Below, piece after piece: positions 13,983 through 22,014 of a stretch of DNA of 64,000 nt. Origin of the DNA: JBAZPT01 sp041645535 (GTDB lineage: Bacteria > Patescibacteriota > Minisyncoccia > Moranbacterales > UBA2206); NCBI GenBank assembly GCA_041645535.1, contig JBAZPT010000001.1, positions 124,001-188,000 of the forward strand, written 5' to 3'. Made by a program: the position numbers and the translations under genes. How positions within the stretch are numbered: the stretch's first letter is position 1; each line of letters begins with the position of its first letter. Below the pieces are notes generated by a model. The model was not told the DNA's origin. It saw only the letters and a list, made by a program, of their open reading frames with translations, and ran no database searches.

Positions 13983-15293
13983 ATGATTAAACTACAACTT
14001 CTCCAAAAAATATTGCGATTGATGGCTGTCATGGTGCTTAAAAAATACAGCCCCAAGATAGTCGGAGTAACCGGGTCGGTGGGCAAAACTTCGGCCAAAG
14101 AAGCTATTTTTGCGGTGCTGGCCGGTAATTTCCGCGCGCGCCGAAACGAAAAAAATTATAACAACGAAATTGGGATTCCGCTGACCATTATAGGCGCAGC
14201 CAGCGGCGGAAGATCAATTTTTGGCTGGCTGAAAGTTTTCTGCAAATGGGCCGCGGCAATGTTGCTGCCTTTTGAATATCCGGAAATTTTAGTTTTGGAA
14301 ATGGGAGCCGATCGGCCGGGCGATTTGAAATATCTCACTGATTTTGTGAAACTGGAAATCGGCGTCCTGACGGATGTTTCCGCGAGCCATCTGGAATTTT
14401 TTAAAAATTTGGAAGGCGTAGCCAAGGAAAAATGGACGATTATCAAAACTTTGGATGAAAAAGGCCTGGCCGTTATTAATGTGGACAACTCGAACATCGC
14501 CAGCCTCAAAGATCAGGCAAGATCCAGGTTGATATCCGTGGGCTTTTCGAAAGAAGCGGAAATGCAGGCGACTGACCCGGCTTTTGTTTATTCCGACGAG
14601 GAAGGAGTAGAAATAAAAGGCATGAGTTTTAAGCTGAATTACCGCGGCACCAGCATACCGGTGCGCCTGAATAATGTTTTGGCCCGCCATCAGATATATC
14701 CCGCCCTTTTCGCGGTCGCAGTCGGCACCTGGTTCGGCCTTAATCTGGTTGAAATCGGAACGGCTTTGGAAAATTTTTCGCCGCCCTGCGGACGGATGAA
14801 TTTAATTCCCGGGATTAAAAAAACATTGATCATCGACGATACATATAACGCTTCTCCGGCGTCAACCGGAGCCGCGCTGGAAACGCTGGGGGAAATTACG
14901 GCGCCGAGGAAAATCGCGGTTCTGGGCGATATGCTGGAGCTGGGCGGAGAAACAGAAATGCTCCACCGGAAAGCGGCGCAAAAATTTTTGGAAATTGGCG
15001 GCGATCTGATTTTTTTGGTGGGCAAAAGAATGCAATTTGCCGCGGAAGAATTGTTAAAAAATAATTTTCCCAAACCTGCCCGCAATGCTGCTTATAGCGC
15101 TGCAGGCGGGGATAATATATTTTCCTTCAAAGATCCGATGGCGGCCGGCCGGAAACTTCAGGAAATTGTCCGGGAGGGCGATCTAATTTTGGTCAAGGGC
15201 TCGCAGGGTATGCGGATGGAAAAAATCGTGGAAGAGATTATGGCTCACCCGCAAAAAGCAGGGAAACTTTTGTGCCGGCAGAATCCGGGATGA
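13983..15293 (+). CDS. murF: UDP-MurNAc-tripeptide-D-Ala-D-Ala ligase-like Mur ligase
   Basis: 436 aa Mur ligase. ATP-binding 'VGVTGSVGKTSAKEAI' lies within the first 45 residues, so the usual N-terminal UDP-binding domain of MurF is absent. The central domain has 'LEMGADRPGDLKYLT', and the C-terminal domain has 'IIDDTYNASPASTGAALE' and 'AVLGDMLELG', characteristic of MurF. The PARNAAYSAAGG palindrome peptide is inserted near residue 370. It follows ftsI in the dcw cluster. A murF role is favoured by motif and position; the missing domain makes substrate range uncertain. Confidence 0.88.
   Translation: MIKLQLLQKILRLMAVMVLKKYSPKIVGVTGSVGKTSAKEAIFAVLAGNFRARRNEKNYNNEIGIPLTIIGAASGGRSIFGWLKVFCKWAAAMLLPFEYPEILVLEMGADRPGDLKYLTDFVKLEIGVLTDVSASHLEFFKNLEGVAKEKWTIIKTLDEKGLAVINVDNSNIASLKDQARSRLISVGFSKEAEMQATDPAFVYSDEEGVEIKGMSFKLNYRGTSIPVRLNNVLARHQIYPALFAVAVGTWFGLNLVEIGTALENFSPPCGRMNLIPGIKKTLIIDDTYNASPASTGAALETLGEITAPRKIAVLGDMLELGGETEMLHRKAAQKFLEIGGDLIFLVGKRMQFAAEELLKNNFPKPARNAAYSAAGGDNIFSFKDPMAAGRKLQEIVREGDLILVKGSQGMRMEKIVEEIMAHPQKAGKLLCRQNPG
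15075..15110 (+). repeat. PARN-family palindrome in murF
   Basis: CCTGCCCGC...GCAGGCGGG, same as in rplL with three substitutions, two of which preserve pairing (TTCGC/GCGA versus TGC/GCGC region); read in frame as PARNAAYSAAGG. Confidence 0.88.
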
Positions 15294-15327
15294 AAAAAAA
15301 AGCCTTTTAAAGAGGTCTAAAAACCCT

Positions 15328-15355
15328 TTGCCTTTTTTACTTTTTAATGTAAAAT
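15328..15355 (+). promoter_or_regulatory. Promoter for uppS
   Basis: TTGCCT, 16 nt, TAAAAT, about 50 nt upstream of uppS. Confidence 0.5.
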
Positions 15356-15405
15356 AGACTTATTGCAAATATTAAGTCTTTTTTATTATGGTTAAGAAGT
15401 AAAAA

Positions 15406-16110
15406 ATGGAAAAAAACTTGCCAAAACATATTGCCATTATTCCCGACGGAAATCGCCGCTGGGCAAGAGCCAGGGGTTTGAAGCCTTGGGCGGGACACGA
15501 GGCGGGAGTCAAAAATATTGAAAAAATAGTTGAACAAGCCTTCAAGATCGGAATCAAGGCCATTTCTTTTTGGGGATCGTCGCTAGAAAATTTGGAGAAA
15601 AGGCCGATGGCGGAAAAAAAGGAACTTCTGCGCATATATGAAAAATATTTCAAAAAAATAATTGAGAGCGATGAAATCCATCAAAATCAAGCGCGGATAA
15701 ATATCATCGGCAGATGGCGGGAGCAGTTGCCGAAAAATCTGGTGAAAATTCTTGAGGACGGAATTAAGCGAACGCAACACTATCAAAAATATGATCTGAA
15801 CTTTTTTCTAGCCTATAGCGGCGATGATGAAATGATTGAGGCGGTGAAAAATATTGCCAAAAAATACCAGCCCGGGCAAAAAATCACCGGCGCGACTATA
15901 AAGGAAAATCTGATGACCAAGGATCTGCCGCCGGTTGATCTGCTTATCCGCACTGGCGGCGACCCGCATCTTAGTGTAGGATTTATGATGTGGGACATTG
16001 CCAACGCCCAGCTTTATTTTTCCGAAAAACTTTTTCCGGATTTTGGGGCGAAAGAATTTAGTGAAGCTGTCAAGGAATATCAAAGGCGCGAACGCCGACA
16101 TGGAAAATAG
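15406..16110 (+). CDS. uppS: Polyprenyl (undecaprenyl) diphosphate synthase
   Basis: 234 aa cis-prenyltransferase. 'HIAIIPDGNRRWARARGL' with the catalytic Asp, 'GHEAGVKNIEKIV', and 'PPVDLLIRTGGDPHLS' with the C-terminal RxG motif all match. In the last motif GDPHLS replaces the common GEQRLSN, as in some archaeal-like and divergent enzymes. It makes the lipid carrier for peptidoglycan and surface glycans, which fits the neighbouring wall genes and the glycosylphosphotransferase at the right end of the window. Confidence 0.95.
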   Translation: MEKNLPKHIAIIPDGNRRWARARGLKPWAGHEAGVKNIEKIVEQAFKIGIKAISFWGSSLENLEKRPMAEKKELLRIYEKYFKKIIESDEIHQNQARINIIGRWREQLPKNLVKILEDGIKRTQHYQKYDLNFFLAYSGDDEMIEAVKNIAKKYQPGQKITGATIKENLMTKDLPPVDLLIRTGGDPHLSVGFMMWDIANAQLYFSEKLFPDFGAKEFSEAVKEYQRRERRHGK

Positions 16111-16139
16111 CATATAAAAATTAAAAATTGCAAAAACAT

Positions 16140-17234
16140 ATGCTCAAAAAAATAATATTCGGTTTATTAATATTTTTGGCTTTACCTCTGATTTCTTTTG
16201 GCCAGGAAAAAAAGAAGGCGGTTTATTTTTACACGGAAACCTGCCCGCATTGCGTCCGAGTTAATGAATATTTCCAAAAAAATGGGATTTATGACAAATA
16301 TGAAATCAAAAAAATTGAGGCTTCGGATCCGCAAAATTTTAAACTTTTAAACCAGTTTTTTGACGCGCATGGCGTCAAGGCGGAAAATCGCGGATATCCG
16401 GTGATATTTTTTGATACGCAAATGCTTATTGGCGATCAGCCGATTATAAATAATTTTACTAGTGAGATTGAAAAAGCAGCAGCCAATGATTTTCCGGATT
16501 CCGATTTGATTAAAAAAAGCCTGGAAGAACAAAATACGCCCATTAGCGTTGAGAGGCCGGCTTCAGTGGCTATTCCGGTTCTTTTGGGAGCGGCTTTGGT
16601 GGACGCAATTAATCCATGCGCTTTCGCGGTTTTGATTTTGCTGGTAGCGACTATTATCGGAGCGCAAAACAGAAAAAGGGCGCTAGCCGCCGGGCTTTTA
16701 TTTTCCCTTTCGGTTTTCATTTCCTACTTTTTAATGGGATTCGGGCTGTATAAAGCAATTGGAGCTTTCAATCTTCCTAAAATACTCTCAATTATTGTCG
16801 GGGTCATAGCCGTTATTATCGGCCTGGCCAATCTTAAAGATTTTTTCTGGTATGGAAAAATTTTTGTTATGGAAGTCCCGATGAGTTGGCGGCCAAAATT
16901 GCAAGCTCTGATCAAAAGCGTTACCAGTCCGCTGGGAGCTTTTGGAATCGGATTTTTGGTCAGCTTATTTTTGCTGCCCTGCACCAGCGGACCGTATCTG
17001 GTGATTTTAGGATTGCTGGCCGGAAAAACAGAAACTACAAAAGCTATTTCGTTGCTTCTGCTTTATAATTTGGTTTTTGTCCTGCCGATGATAGTGATTA
17101 CCCTGGCAATGTATTTCGGAGTGAGAGCCAAGAGATTGGAAGAATTTCGCCAGCGCAATATAAAAATTCTACATCTAGTAGCTGGGGCGATCATGCTGTT
17201 TATCGGGGCTTATTTAATTTATCAATGGGTTTAA
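16140..17234 (+). CDS. Thioredoxin-fold plus CcdA/DsbD-like membrane protein
   Basis: Two-part protein of 364 aa. A signal peptide ('IIFGLLIFLALPLISFG') leads to an exported thioredoxin/glutaredoxin-like domain with 'YFYTETCPHC' (CPHC active site). This is followed by at least six transmembrane helices with a conserved Cys in 'DAINPCAFAVL' and another in 'LLPCTSGPY', the CcdA/DsbD transmembrane pair. The design moves electrons from cytoplasmic thioredoxin to the outside for disulphide reduction. The adjacent trxA and trxB supply that electron chain. Start set at ATG 16140; an upstream TTG is less likely. Confidence 0.87.
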   Translation: MLKKIIFGLLIFLALPLISFGQEKKKAVYFYTETCPHCVRVNEYFQKNGIYDKYEIKKIEASDPQNFKLLNQFFDAHGVKAENRGYPVIFFDTQMLIGDQPIINNFTSEIEKAAANDFPDSDLIKKSLEEQNTPISVERPASVAIPVLLGAALVDAINPCAFAVLILLVATIIGAQNRKRALAAGLLFSLSVFISYFLMGFGLYKAIGAFNLPKILSIIVGVIAVIIGLANLKDFFWYGKIFVMEVPMSWRPKLQALIKSVTSPLGAFGIGFLVSLFLLPCTSGPYLVILGLLAGKTETTKAISLLLLYNLVFVLPMIVITLAMYFGVRAKRLEEFRQRNIKILHLVAGAIMLFIGAYLIYQWV

Positions 17235-17255
17235 TTTTAATTTTTTAAAAAAAAT

Positions 17256-17570
17256 ATGACTATAGAATTTACCGATCAAAATTTTGATCAAGAAGTTTTA
17301 AAAAGCGAAAAACCGGCACTGGTTGATTTTTGGGCGCCGTGGTGCGGGCCCTGCCAGATGATGGGACCGATTATCGAGGATTTGGCGAAGGAAATGGGAG
17401 ATAAATTCAAGATTGGAAAAATCAATGTGGACGAGCATCCGGATACGGCTTCTAAACTCGGTATTATGTCTATCCCTGCCATCAAGATTTTCAAAGGCGG
17501 CCAAGTAGTCAAGGAATTTGTAGGAGTGCAGAATATTGACGCGCTGAAAGATGCGCTGGAAAAAGCCTAA
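17256..17570 (+). CDS. trxA: Thioredoxin
   Basis: 104 aa classical thioredoxin with 'VDFWAPWCGPCQMMGPIIEDLA' (CGPC active site), the cis-Pro in 'IMSIPAIKIF', and the closing 'G' helix. It is reduced by TrxB (next gene) and can feed the DsbD-like protein upstream; the three genes form one tight cluster. Confidence 0.97.
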   Translation: MTIEFTDQNFDQEVLKSEKPALVDFWAPWCGPCQMMGPIIEDLAKEMGDKFKIGKINVDEHPDTASKLGIMSIPAIKIFKGGQVVKEFVGVQNIDALKDALEKA

Positions 17571-17586
17571 TCATTTTTTATATACT

Positions 17587-18504
17587 ATGGAAAATATTTA
17601 TGATCTTATAATCATCGGCGCCGGTCCGGCGGGACTGGGCGCTTCAATTTACGCATCGCGCTATAAGTTAAATCACATCGTGATCGGCAATGAAATTGGC
17701 GGCCAAGTGGTGGAGGCTTCGGAAATTGAAAATTGGGCGGGGGAAGTGACAATCCCCGGCAAGACCTTAATGGAAAAATTTGAGCATCACGCGCACCAAT
17801 TGGGGGCGAAAATTATTCAGGCGGATGTTTCTTTTATTTCTAAAACTGACGCGGGGTTTGAAGTCTCAGCAGGAAGCGAAAAATATTTGGCGAAAACTAT
17901 TATTTTAGCGCTGGGCATGAAAGCCAGAAAAATGAATGTGCCAGGCGAAGATAAATTCGTGGGCAAAGGCGTTTCATACTGCGCCACTTGCGACGCCATG
18001 TTTTTCAGAGGGAAAGAAGTAGTGGTAGTTGGCGGGGGAGACGCGGCGGCGACGGCAGCCATTCATCTTAGTGAATTTGCCAGTAAAGTTTCTATTCTTT
18101 TTCGCGATTCTCACACATGGGAGCCATCCTGGGATGAACAATTGGACAAATTAAACATTGAAAAAATTAGTTGCGCCAATATTACGGAAATAAAAGGAGA
18201 TCAAAAAGTAACGGGAATTGTTTATGAAACCGCAGAAGGCTTAAAAGAATTGGCAGTGCAGGGAGTATTCATTGAAGTAGGCACGACTCCGGGCGTAGCC
18301 ATCGCGCAGAATTTGGGTGTGGCATTGGACGAGCAGAGCTATATTATCGTGGATCAAACGCAAGCCACGAACATTGAGAATGTTTATGCGGCTGGGGATG
18401 TGACCACCGGCTCCAACAAATTCCGCCAAATCATCACTGCTGTGGCCGAAGGCGCAGTAGCGGCGGGCTCGCTTTATCGCAAATTAAAACTTACGAAGAA
18501 ATAA
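17587..18504 (+). CDS. trxB: Thioredoxin reductase (NADPH/FAD)
   Basis: 305 aa from ATG 17587. FAD-binding 'DLIIIGAGPAGLGASIYASR', redox-active CATC in 'YCATCDAMFF', NAD(P)-binding 'VVVVGGGDAAATAA', and the C-terminal FAD motif 'VYAAGDVTTG' are all present. The NADPH-side motif is followed by 'FRDSH' rather than the usual HRR-type basic pair, so the coenzyme preference may be altered. It transfers reducing equivalents to TrxA. Confidence 0.95.
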   Translation: MENIYDLIIIGAGPAGLGASIYASRYKLNHIVIGNEIGGQVVEASEIENWAGEVTIPGKTLMEKFEHHAHQLGAKIIQADVSFISKTDAGFEVSAGSEKYLAKTIILALGMKARKMNVPGEDKFVGKGVSYCATCDAMFFRGKEVVVVGGGDAAATAAIHLSEFASKVSILFRDSHTWEPSWDEQLDKLNIEKISCANITEIKGDQKVTGIVYETAEGLKELAVQGVFIEVGTTPGVAIAQNLGVALDEQSYIIVDQTQATNIENVYAAGDVTTGSNKFRQIITAVAEGAVAAGSLYRKLKLTKK

Positions 18505-18547
18505 TAACTTAGACATCGGATGTCTAAGTCGGTAAAATAAAACAAAA

Positions 18548-19219
18548 ATGCGGAAAGTTCCATTTGAAAAAGGCGAATTTTATCACATTTACAATCGCGG
18601 AACAGACAAGCGAAATATTTTTGGGGACGAGTGGGATTTCCATAGATTTTTTCAGAGCATACTTGAATTTAATACAGTCGAGCCAATAGGCAGTATATTT
18701 GAAAACTCTTTTAAAAACAGCAAGAATCGTTCACTTGGACATCCAATGTCCAAATTAGATAAAAGGCTTGTTAATATTATTTGTTATTCCGTGAGTCCGA
18801 ATCATTATCATTTTATTTTAGAACCACTTGTCGACAAGGGGATTGAAAAGTTTATGCAGAAGCTTGGCAATGGCTACACAAAATATTTTAATCACAAATA
18901 TAAAAGAAGCGGGGTTTTATTCCAGGGAAAATTTAAATCTACGCATATTAATTCCAATGAATATTTATTGCATCTAAGTGTTTATGTAAATCTTAACAAC
19001 TTGGTGCATAAGCTAGGACTTAGACATCCAATGTCTAAGTCGAGTTGGGAGGAGTATATTAAAAGCGGCGAGGTTGGTTTGTGTAAAAATAAGGAAATTA
19101 TTTTAGGGCAGTTTCGTAGTAAAAAAGAATATAAAGATTTTGCAGAAGAGGTTGTTAGGGGTATGATAGAAAGGAAGAATATTTTAAAAGATATGGGTAG
19201 TTATTTGTTAGAAAATTAA
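18548..19219 (+). CDS. REP-associated tyrosine transposase (RAYT, Y1 HUH family)
   Basis: 223 aa. The N-terminus 'FEKGEFYHIYNRGTDKRNIF' is the family signature, the HUH pair is 'NHYHFILEP', and the catalytic Tyr follows in 'NGYTKYFNHKYKRSGVLFQG'. RAYTs are single-copy domesticated relatives of IS200/IS605 transposases that recognise and spread REP palindromes. Two REP palindromes occur in frame inside its own coding sequence (peptides LGHPMSK and LRHPMSK). It sits between trxB and a noncoding stretch, without IS-like left and right end guides that I can define. Confidence 0.93.
   Translation: MRKVPFEKGEFYHIYNRGTDKRNIFGDEWDFHRFFQSILEFNTVEPIGSIFENSFKNSKNRSLGHPMSKLDKRLVNIICYSVSPNHYHFILEPLVDKGIEKFMQKLGNGYTKYFNHKYKRSGVLFQGKFKSTHINSNEYLLHLSVYVNLNNLVHKLGLRHPMSKSSWEEYIKSGEVGLCKNKEIILGQFRSKKEYKDFAEEVVRGMIERKNILKDMGSYLLEN
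18733..18753. repeat. REP palindrome inside the RAYT gene (first)
   Basis: ACTTGGACATCCAATGTCCAA; the same pattern as the flanking REP with G/C for A/T exchanged on both arms (compensatory). Confidence 0.85.
19018..19040. repeat. REP palindrome inside the RAYT gene (second)
   Basis: ACTTAGACATCCAATGTCTAAGT, in frame within the RAYT coding sequence. Confidence 0.88.
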
Positions 19220-19322
19220 TACTTAGACATCGGATGTCTAAGTCAATGTCCGCGTAGGTAGAAAATTTTTTAACGCTCGTTCACTTGAATTTATAGCATA
19301 ATATTTCACATGCTCGATACAT

Positions 19323-19360
19323 TAAAAATAAAAAAGGTAGTTTCCAGAGAAACTACCTTT
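19323..19360 (-). terminator. Terminator of the 19383-19574 gene
   Basis: AAAGGTAGTTTC/GAAACTACCTTT perfect 12-bp stem followed by a T-rich run in the minus direction. Confidence 0.85.
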
Positions 19361-19382
19361 GAGACAAGAAATTTGGTGCTTG

Positions 19383-19574
19383 TTATGGGCAACCCCACCA
19401 AAATTTTATAGGCTCAGCCCCATATTTACAAACGATACATGCCCTTGCCTGGTTTTTTTCTGTATGAAGGGCGGCGCCACTTGCCTTGAGACCGCCAATA
19501 TTTAAACATAGCGGTCCACAGGCAAGTCCTATAAAAATGAGTGCTCCATAAAACCTGCGAAAGAACTTTTTCAT
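19383..19574 (-). CDS. Small exported or membrane-anchored Cys-rich protein, 63 aa
   Basis: Not recognised. The start is the Met (MKKFFRRF) 7 nt after an AGGAGG site. It has a short basic N-terminus, a hydrophobic stretch 'GALIFIGLACGPLCL' that could be a signal or lipobox-like segment, and a C-terminal domain with 'ACIVCKYGAEPIKFWWGC'. It has its own near-consensus promoter and its own terminator, which makes it a convincing single-gene transcription unit despite its size. Confidence 0.7.
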   Translation of the reverse strand: MKKFFRRFYGALIFIGLACGPLCLNIGGLKASGAALHTEKNQARACIVCKYGAEPIKFWWGCP

Positions 19575-19628
19575 ATCCATACCTCCTCTTTGTTGCTGCA
19601 ATAATTATGCTTAATCATCCGATTTTTA

Positions 19629-19657
19629 ATTATACTCCAAAACAACCCAAAAGTCAA
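19629..19657 (-). promoter_or_regulatory. Strong sigma70-type promoter for the 63-aa gene
   Basis: Minus strand: TTGACT, exactly 17 nt, TATAAT, about 55 nt upstream of the start. Confidence 0.8.
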
Positions 19658-19725
19658 TAGCTGGGCTACGAAAGCTAATTTTTGCTTTAAATAAGGTAAA
19701 AATTGGCATAAAAAAATAAAAGATT

Positions 19726-20874
19726 ATGAATTCCATAGAATTATCCAAAAAATTAGGCGGTAAGATTGAAGTTAGAAGCAAGCAGAAGCTGACCAAGCAG
19801 AATCTGCCGGTTTTGTATACGCCAGGGGTGGCGGAAGTTTCGAGAGCCATCGCGAAGAATAAAAAATTGGCTTTCGAATATACAATTAAAAAAAATACCG
19901 TAGCGGTTATCTCGGACGGTAGCGCGGTTTTGGGATTGGGAAACATCGGGCCGGAAGCGGCCTTGCCGGTGATGGAAGGAAAATGCTTGTTATTTAAAGA
20001 ATTGGCGGAGGTGGATGCTTTTCCAATAGTTTTGGATACGCAGGATACGGAAGAAATTATTAAAATTATAAAAGCCATTGCGCCAACATTCGGTGGAATA
20101 AATTTGGAAGATATTTCGGCACCTAGGTGCTTTGAAATTGAAAAACGGCTCAAAAAAGAATTAGATATTCCAGTCATGCATGATGATCAGCATGGGACGG
20201 CCATTGTGGTTCTGGCTGGACTTATCAATGCTCTTAAAGTTGTTAAAAAAGATATTAAAAAAATAAAAATTGTAATTTCCGGCGCGGGCGCGGCGGGCAT
20301 TGCAATCACAAAACTGCTTTTGAGATATGGCGCGAAGGATATAATTCTGGCGGATAGCATGGGCATCATTCATAAAGAACGCAAGGGATTAAATCCGGCC
20401 AAAAAAGAGATGCTGCATTTTACCAATATTCACAATGTCATAGGCATGCTGCATCACGCGCTGGTTGGAGCAGATGTTTTTATCGGCGTTTCGGCGCCGA
20501 ATATTTTGACCAAAGACGATGTGCAAAAAATGAATAAAAAGCCCATTGTTTTCACTATGAGCAATCCAGTTCCGGAAATCAGCCCGGAAGAAGCTAAAAA
20601 GGGCGGAGCTTTTATTGTTGCTACTGGCAGCTCAAAATATCCGAATCAAATCAATAATGTCCTGGTGTTTCCCGGAATTTTTCGCGGAGCGCTGGACACA
20701 CGAACAAAAAAGATAACCGATGAGCATAAGTTGAAAGCGGCCAAGGCTATTGCCAATTTGATAAAAAAGCCGAATTGTGGTAAAATAATACCAGAAGCGT
20801 TGGACTTCCGCGTGGCTAAGGCGGTGGCTGGCGTGTTTAAAAAAAATAAGACTCCCTACAAAATTACAAAATAA
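19726..20874 (+). CDS. Malic enzyme (NAD(P)-dependent, short form)
   Basis: 382 aa. 'LPVLYTPGVAEVSRAI' (catalytic Tyr region), 'VAVISDGSAVLGLGNIGP', 'FGGINLEDISAPRCFEIE' with metal ligands, 'IPVMHDDQHGTAIV', and the Rossmann motif 'VISGAGAAGIAI' are all classical. It oxidatively decarboxylates malate to pyruvate. The short length means the phosphotransacetylase-like C-terminal domain of MaeB-type enzymes is absent. It stands as one of few central-carbon genes in the window; no TCA-cycle genes are nearby. Confidence 0.95.
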   Translation: MNSIELSKKLGGKIEVRSKQKLTKQNLPVLYTPGVAEVSRAIAKNKKLAFEYTIKKNTVAVISDGSAVLGLGNIGPEAALPVMEGKCLLFKELAEVDAFPIVLDTQDTEEIIKIIKAIAPTFGGINLEDISAPRCFEIEKRLKKELDIPVMHDDQHGTAIVVLAGLINALKVVKKDIKKIKIVISGAGAAGIAITKLLLRYGAKDIILADSMGIIHKERKGLNPAKKEMLHFTNIHNVIGMLHHALVGADVFIGVSAPNILTKDDVQKMNKKPIVFTMSNPVPEISPEEAKKGGAFIVATGSSKYPNQINNVLVFPGIFRGALDTRTKKITDEHKLKAAKAIANLIKKPNCGKIIPEALDFRVAKAVAGVFKKNKTPYKITK

Positions 20875-20950
20875 TACAAAAGTACAAAATTTTGTATTTT
20901 TGTAAAGATTTGTAAGTTTGTAGGTGTGTAACTTAATTAAAAACAAAAAG

Positions 20951-21391
20951 ATGAAAATATATACCCAAAAAATAGAAATAAAAAGCATCAGCCAGATTGA
21001 ATTTATCGACATCACGGATAAAGTTGAAGAAATTATCGCTAATTCCGGCGTGCGCGAAGGGCAAGTACTGGTTTATTCTCCGCATACGTCAGCGAGCATC
21101 CGGATTAACCACAATGAGCCGATGCTGATCCAGGATTTTATGCGGGTTCTTTACCGCCTGATTCCGGTGGGCGACCGGTATTCCCACGATCTTTTTGAAA
21201 TAGGCCGCGCCAAAACATCAGACGGCCGGAGCAATGGACATTCGCACTGCAAAAATCTGCTTTTGGGAGTGAGTGAAACTATTCCGATTGAAAAGGGAAA
21301 AATGATGCTGACTGAAAAACAAGATATTTTTCTGGTTGAACTGGATGGGGCCAGAACCAGGGAGGTAGTCATACAAGTCATAGGTTTATGA
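20951..21391 (+). CDS. yjbQ: YjbQ family protein (UPF0047)
   Basis: 146 aa from ATG 20951. The family signatures are 'GVREGQVLVYSPHTSASIRINHNEP' broken over residues 30-60, 'DRYSHD', and 'NGHSHCKNLLLGVSETIPIEKGKM' with conserved His residues. Members have weak thiamine-phosphate synthase activity in vitro; the true role is unsettled. Its stop overlaps the start of pcm by 4 nt, so the two are translationally coupled. Confidence 0.9.
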   Translation: MKIYTQKIEIKSISQIEFIDITDKVEEIIANSGVREGQVLVYSPHTSASIRINHNEPMLIQDFMRVLYRLIPVGDRYSHDLFEIGRAKTSDGRSNGHSHCKNLLLGVSETIPIEKGKMMLTEKQDIFLVELDGARTREVVIQVIGL

Positions 21392-22014
21392 GCAAGCTAG
21401 TCAATGATTTAATGAAAGACGGGTATCTGAAGTCCGATTTGATAATCGACGCTTTTTTTGAAATCAGCCGCATTGAATTTGTCCCGAAAGAACTGGAAGG
21501 CGAGGCTGATGAAAATGTGGCGCTGCCAATCGGTTTTGGGCAGACAATTTCCCAGCCGCTGACCGTGGCTTTTATGTTTGAGCTCCTTGATCCGAAGCGC
21601 GGGCAGAAAATTTTGGATGTCGGCAGCGGATCCGGCTGGACGACAGCGCTCTTGAGCTATATTGTCGGCAGTGGCGGAAAAGTTATCGGAGTTGAAAGAA
21701 TTGAGAAACTCAAAAAAATTGGAGAAAAAAACGCGGACAAATACGGCTATGTTGAAAAGGGCATCGCGGAATTTTATGCGGCTGATGGAAATATTGGATT
21801 TCCGCCGGGCGCGCCATTCGATCGGATTTTGGTTTCGGCCTCTACCGACAGGGTTCCCGTAGAATTGAAAAAACAGCTGAAAATTGGCGGGAAAATGGTA
21901 ATTCCAATCAGGGGCAGTATCTGGTATTTGGAAAAAAAGAGCGAAACTGATTTTTATAAAGAAGAATATCCCGGGTTTGTTTTTGTGCCATTAATTGAAG
22001 AAACAAATTTCTAA
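21388..22014 (+). CDS. pcm: Protein-L-isoaspartate O-methyltransferase
   Basis: 208 aa. 'PIGFGQTISQPLTVAFMFELL' and SAM motif I 'ILDVGSGSGWTTALLSYIVG' are diagnostic. It repairs isoaspartyl residues in aged proteins. It overlaps yjbQ upstream (ATGA) and mltG downstream by one base, so the three genes form a tight operon. Confidence 0.94.
   Translation: MSKLVNDLMKDGYLKSDLIIDAFFEISRIEFVPKELEGEADENVALPIGFGQTISQPLTVAFMFELLDPKRGQKILDVGSGSGWTTALLSYIVGSGGKVIGVERIEKLKKIGEKNADKYGYVEKGIAEFYAADGNIGFPPGAPFDRILVSASTDRVPVELKKQLKIGGKMVIPIRGSIWYLEKKSETDFYKEEYPGFVFVPLIEETNF

Larger units (their letters stand above)
18507..19243 (+). mobile_element. REP-associated tyrosine transposase unit with flanking palindromes
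   Basis: The RAYT gene (18548-19219) is bracketed by identical 23-bp palindromes, ACTTAGACATCGGATGTCTAAGT, at 18507-18529 and 19221-19243. Two more versions lie inside the gene (18733-18753, 19018-19040). The same palindrome is in alaS (31508-31530) and a variant is in dus (47017-47039). Confidence 0.88.
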
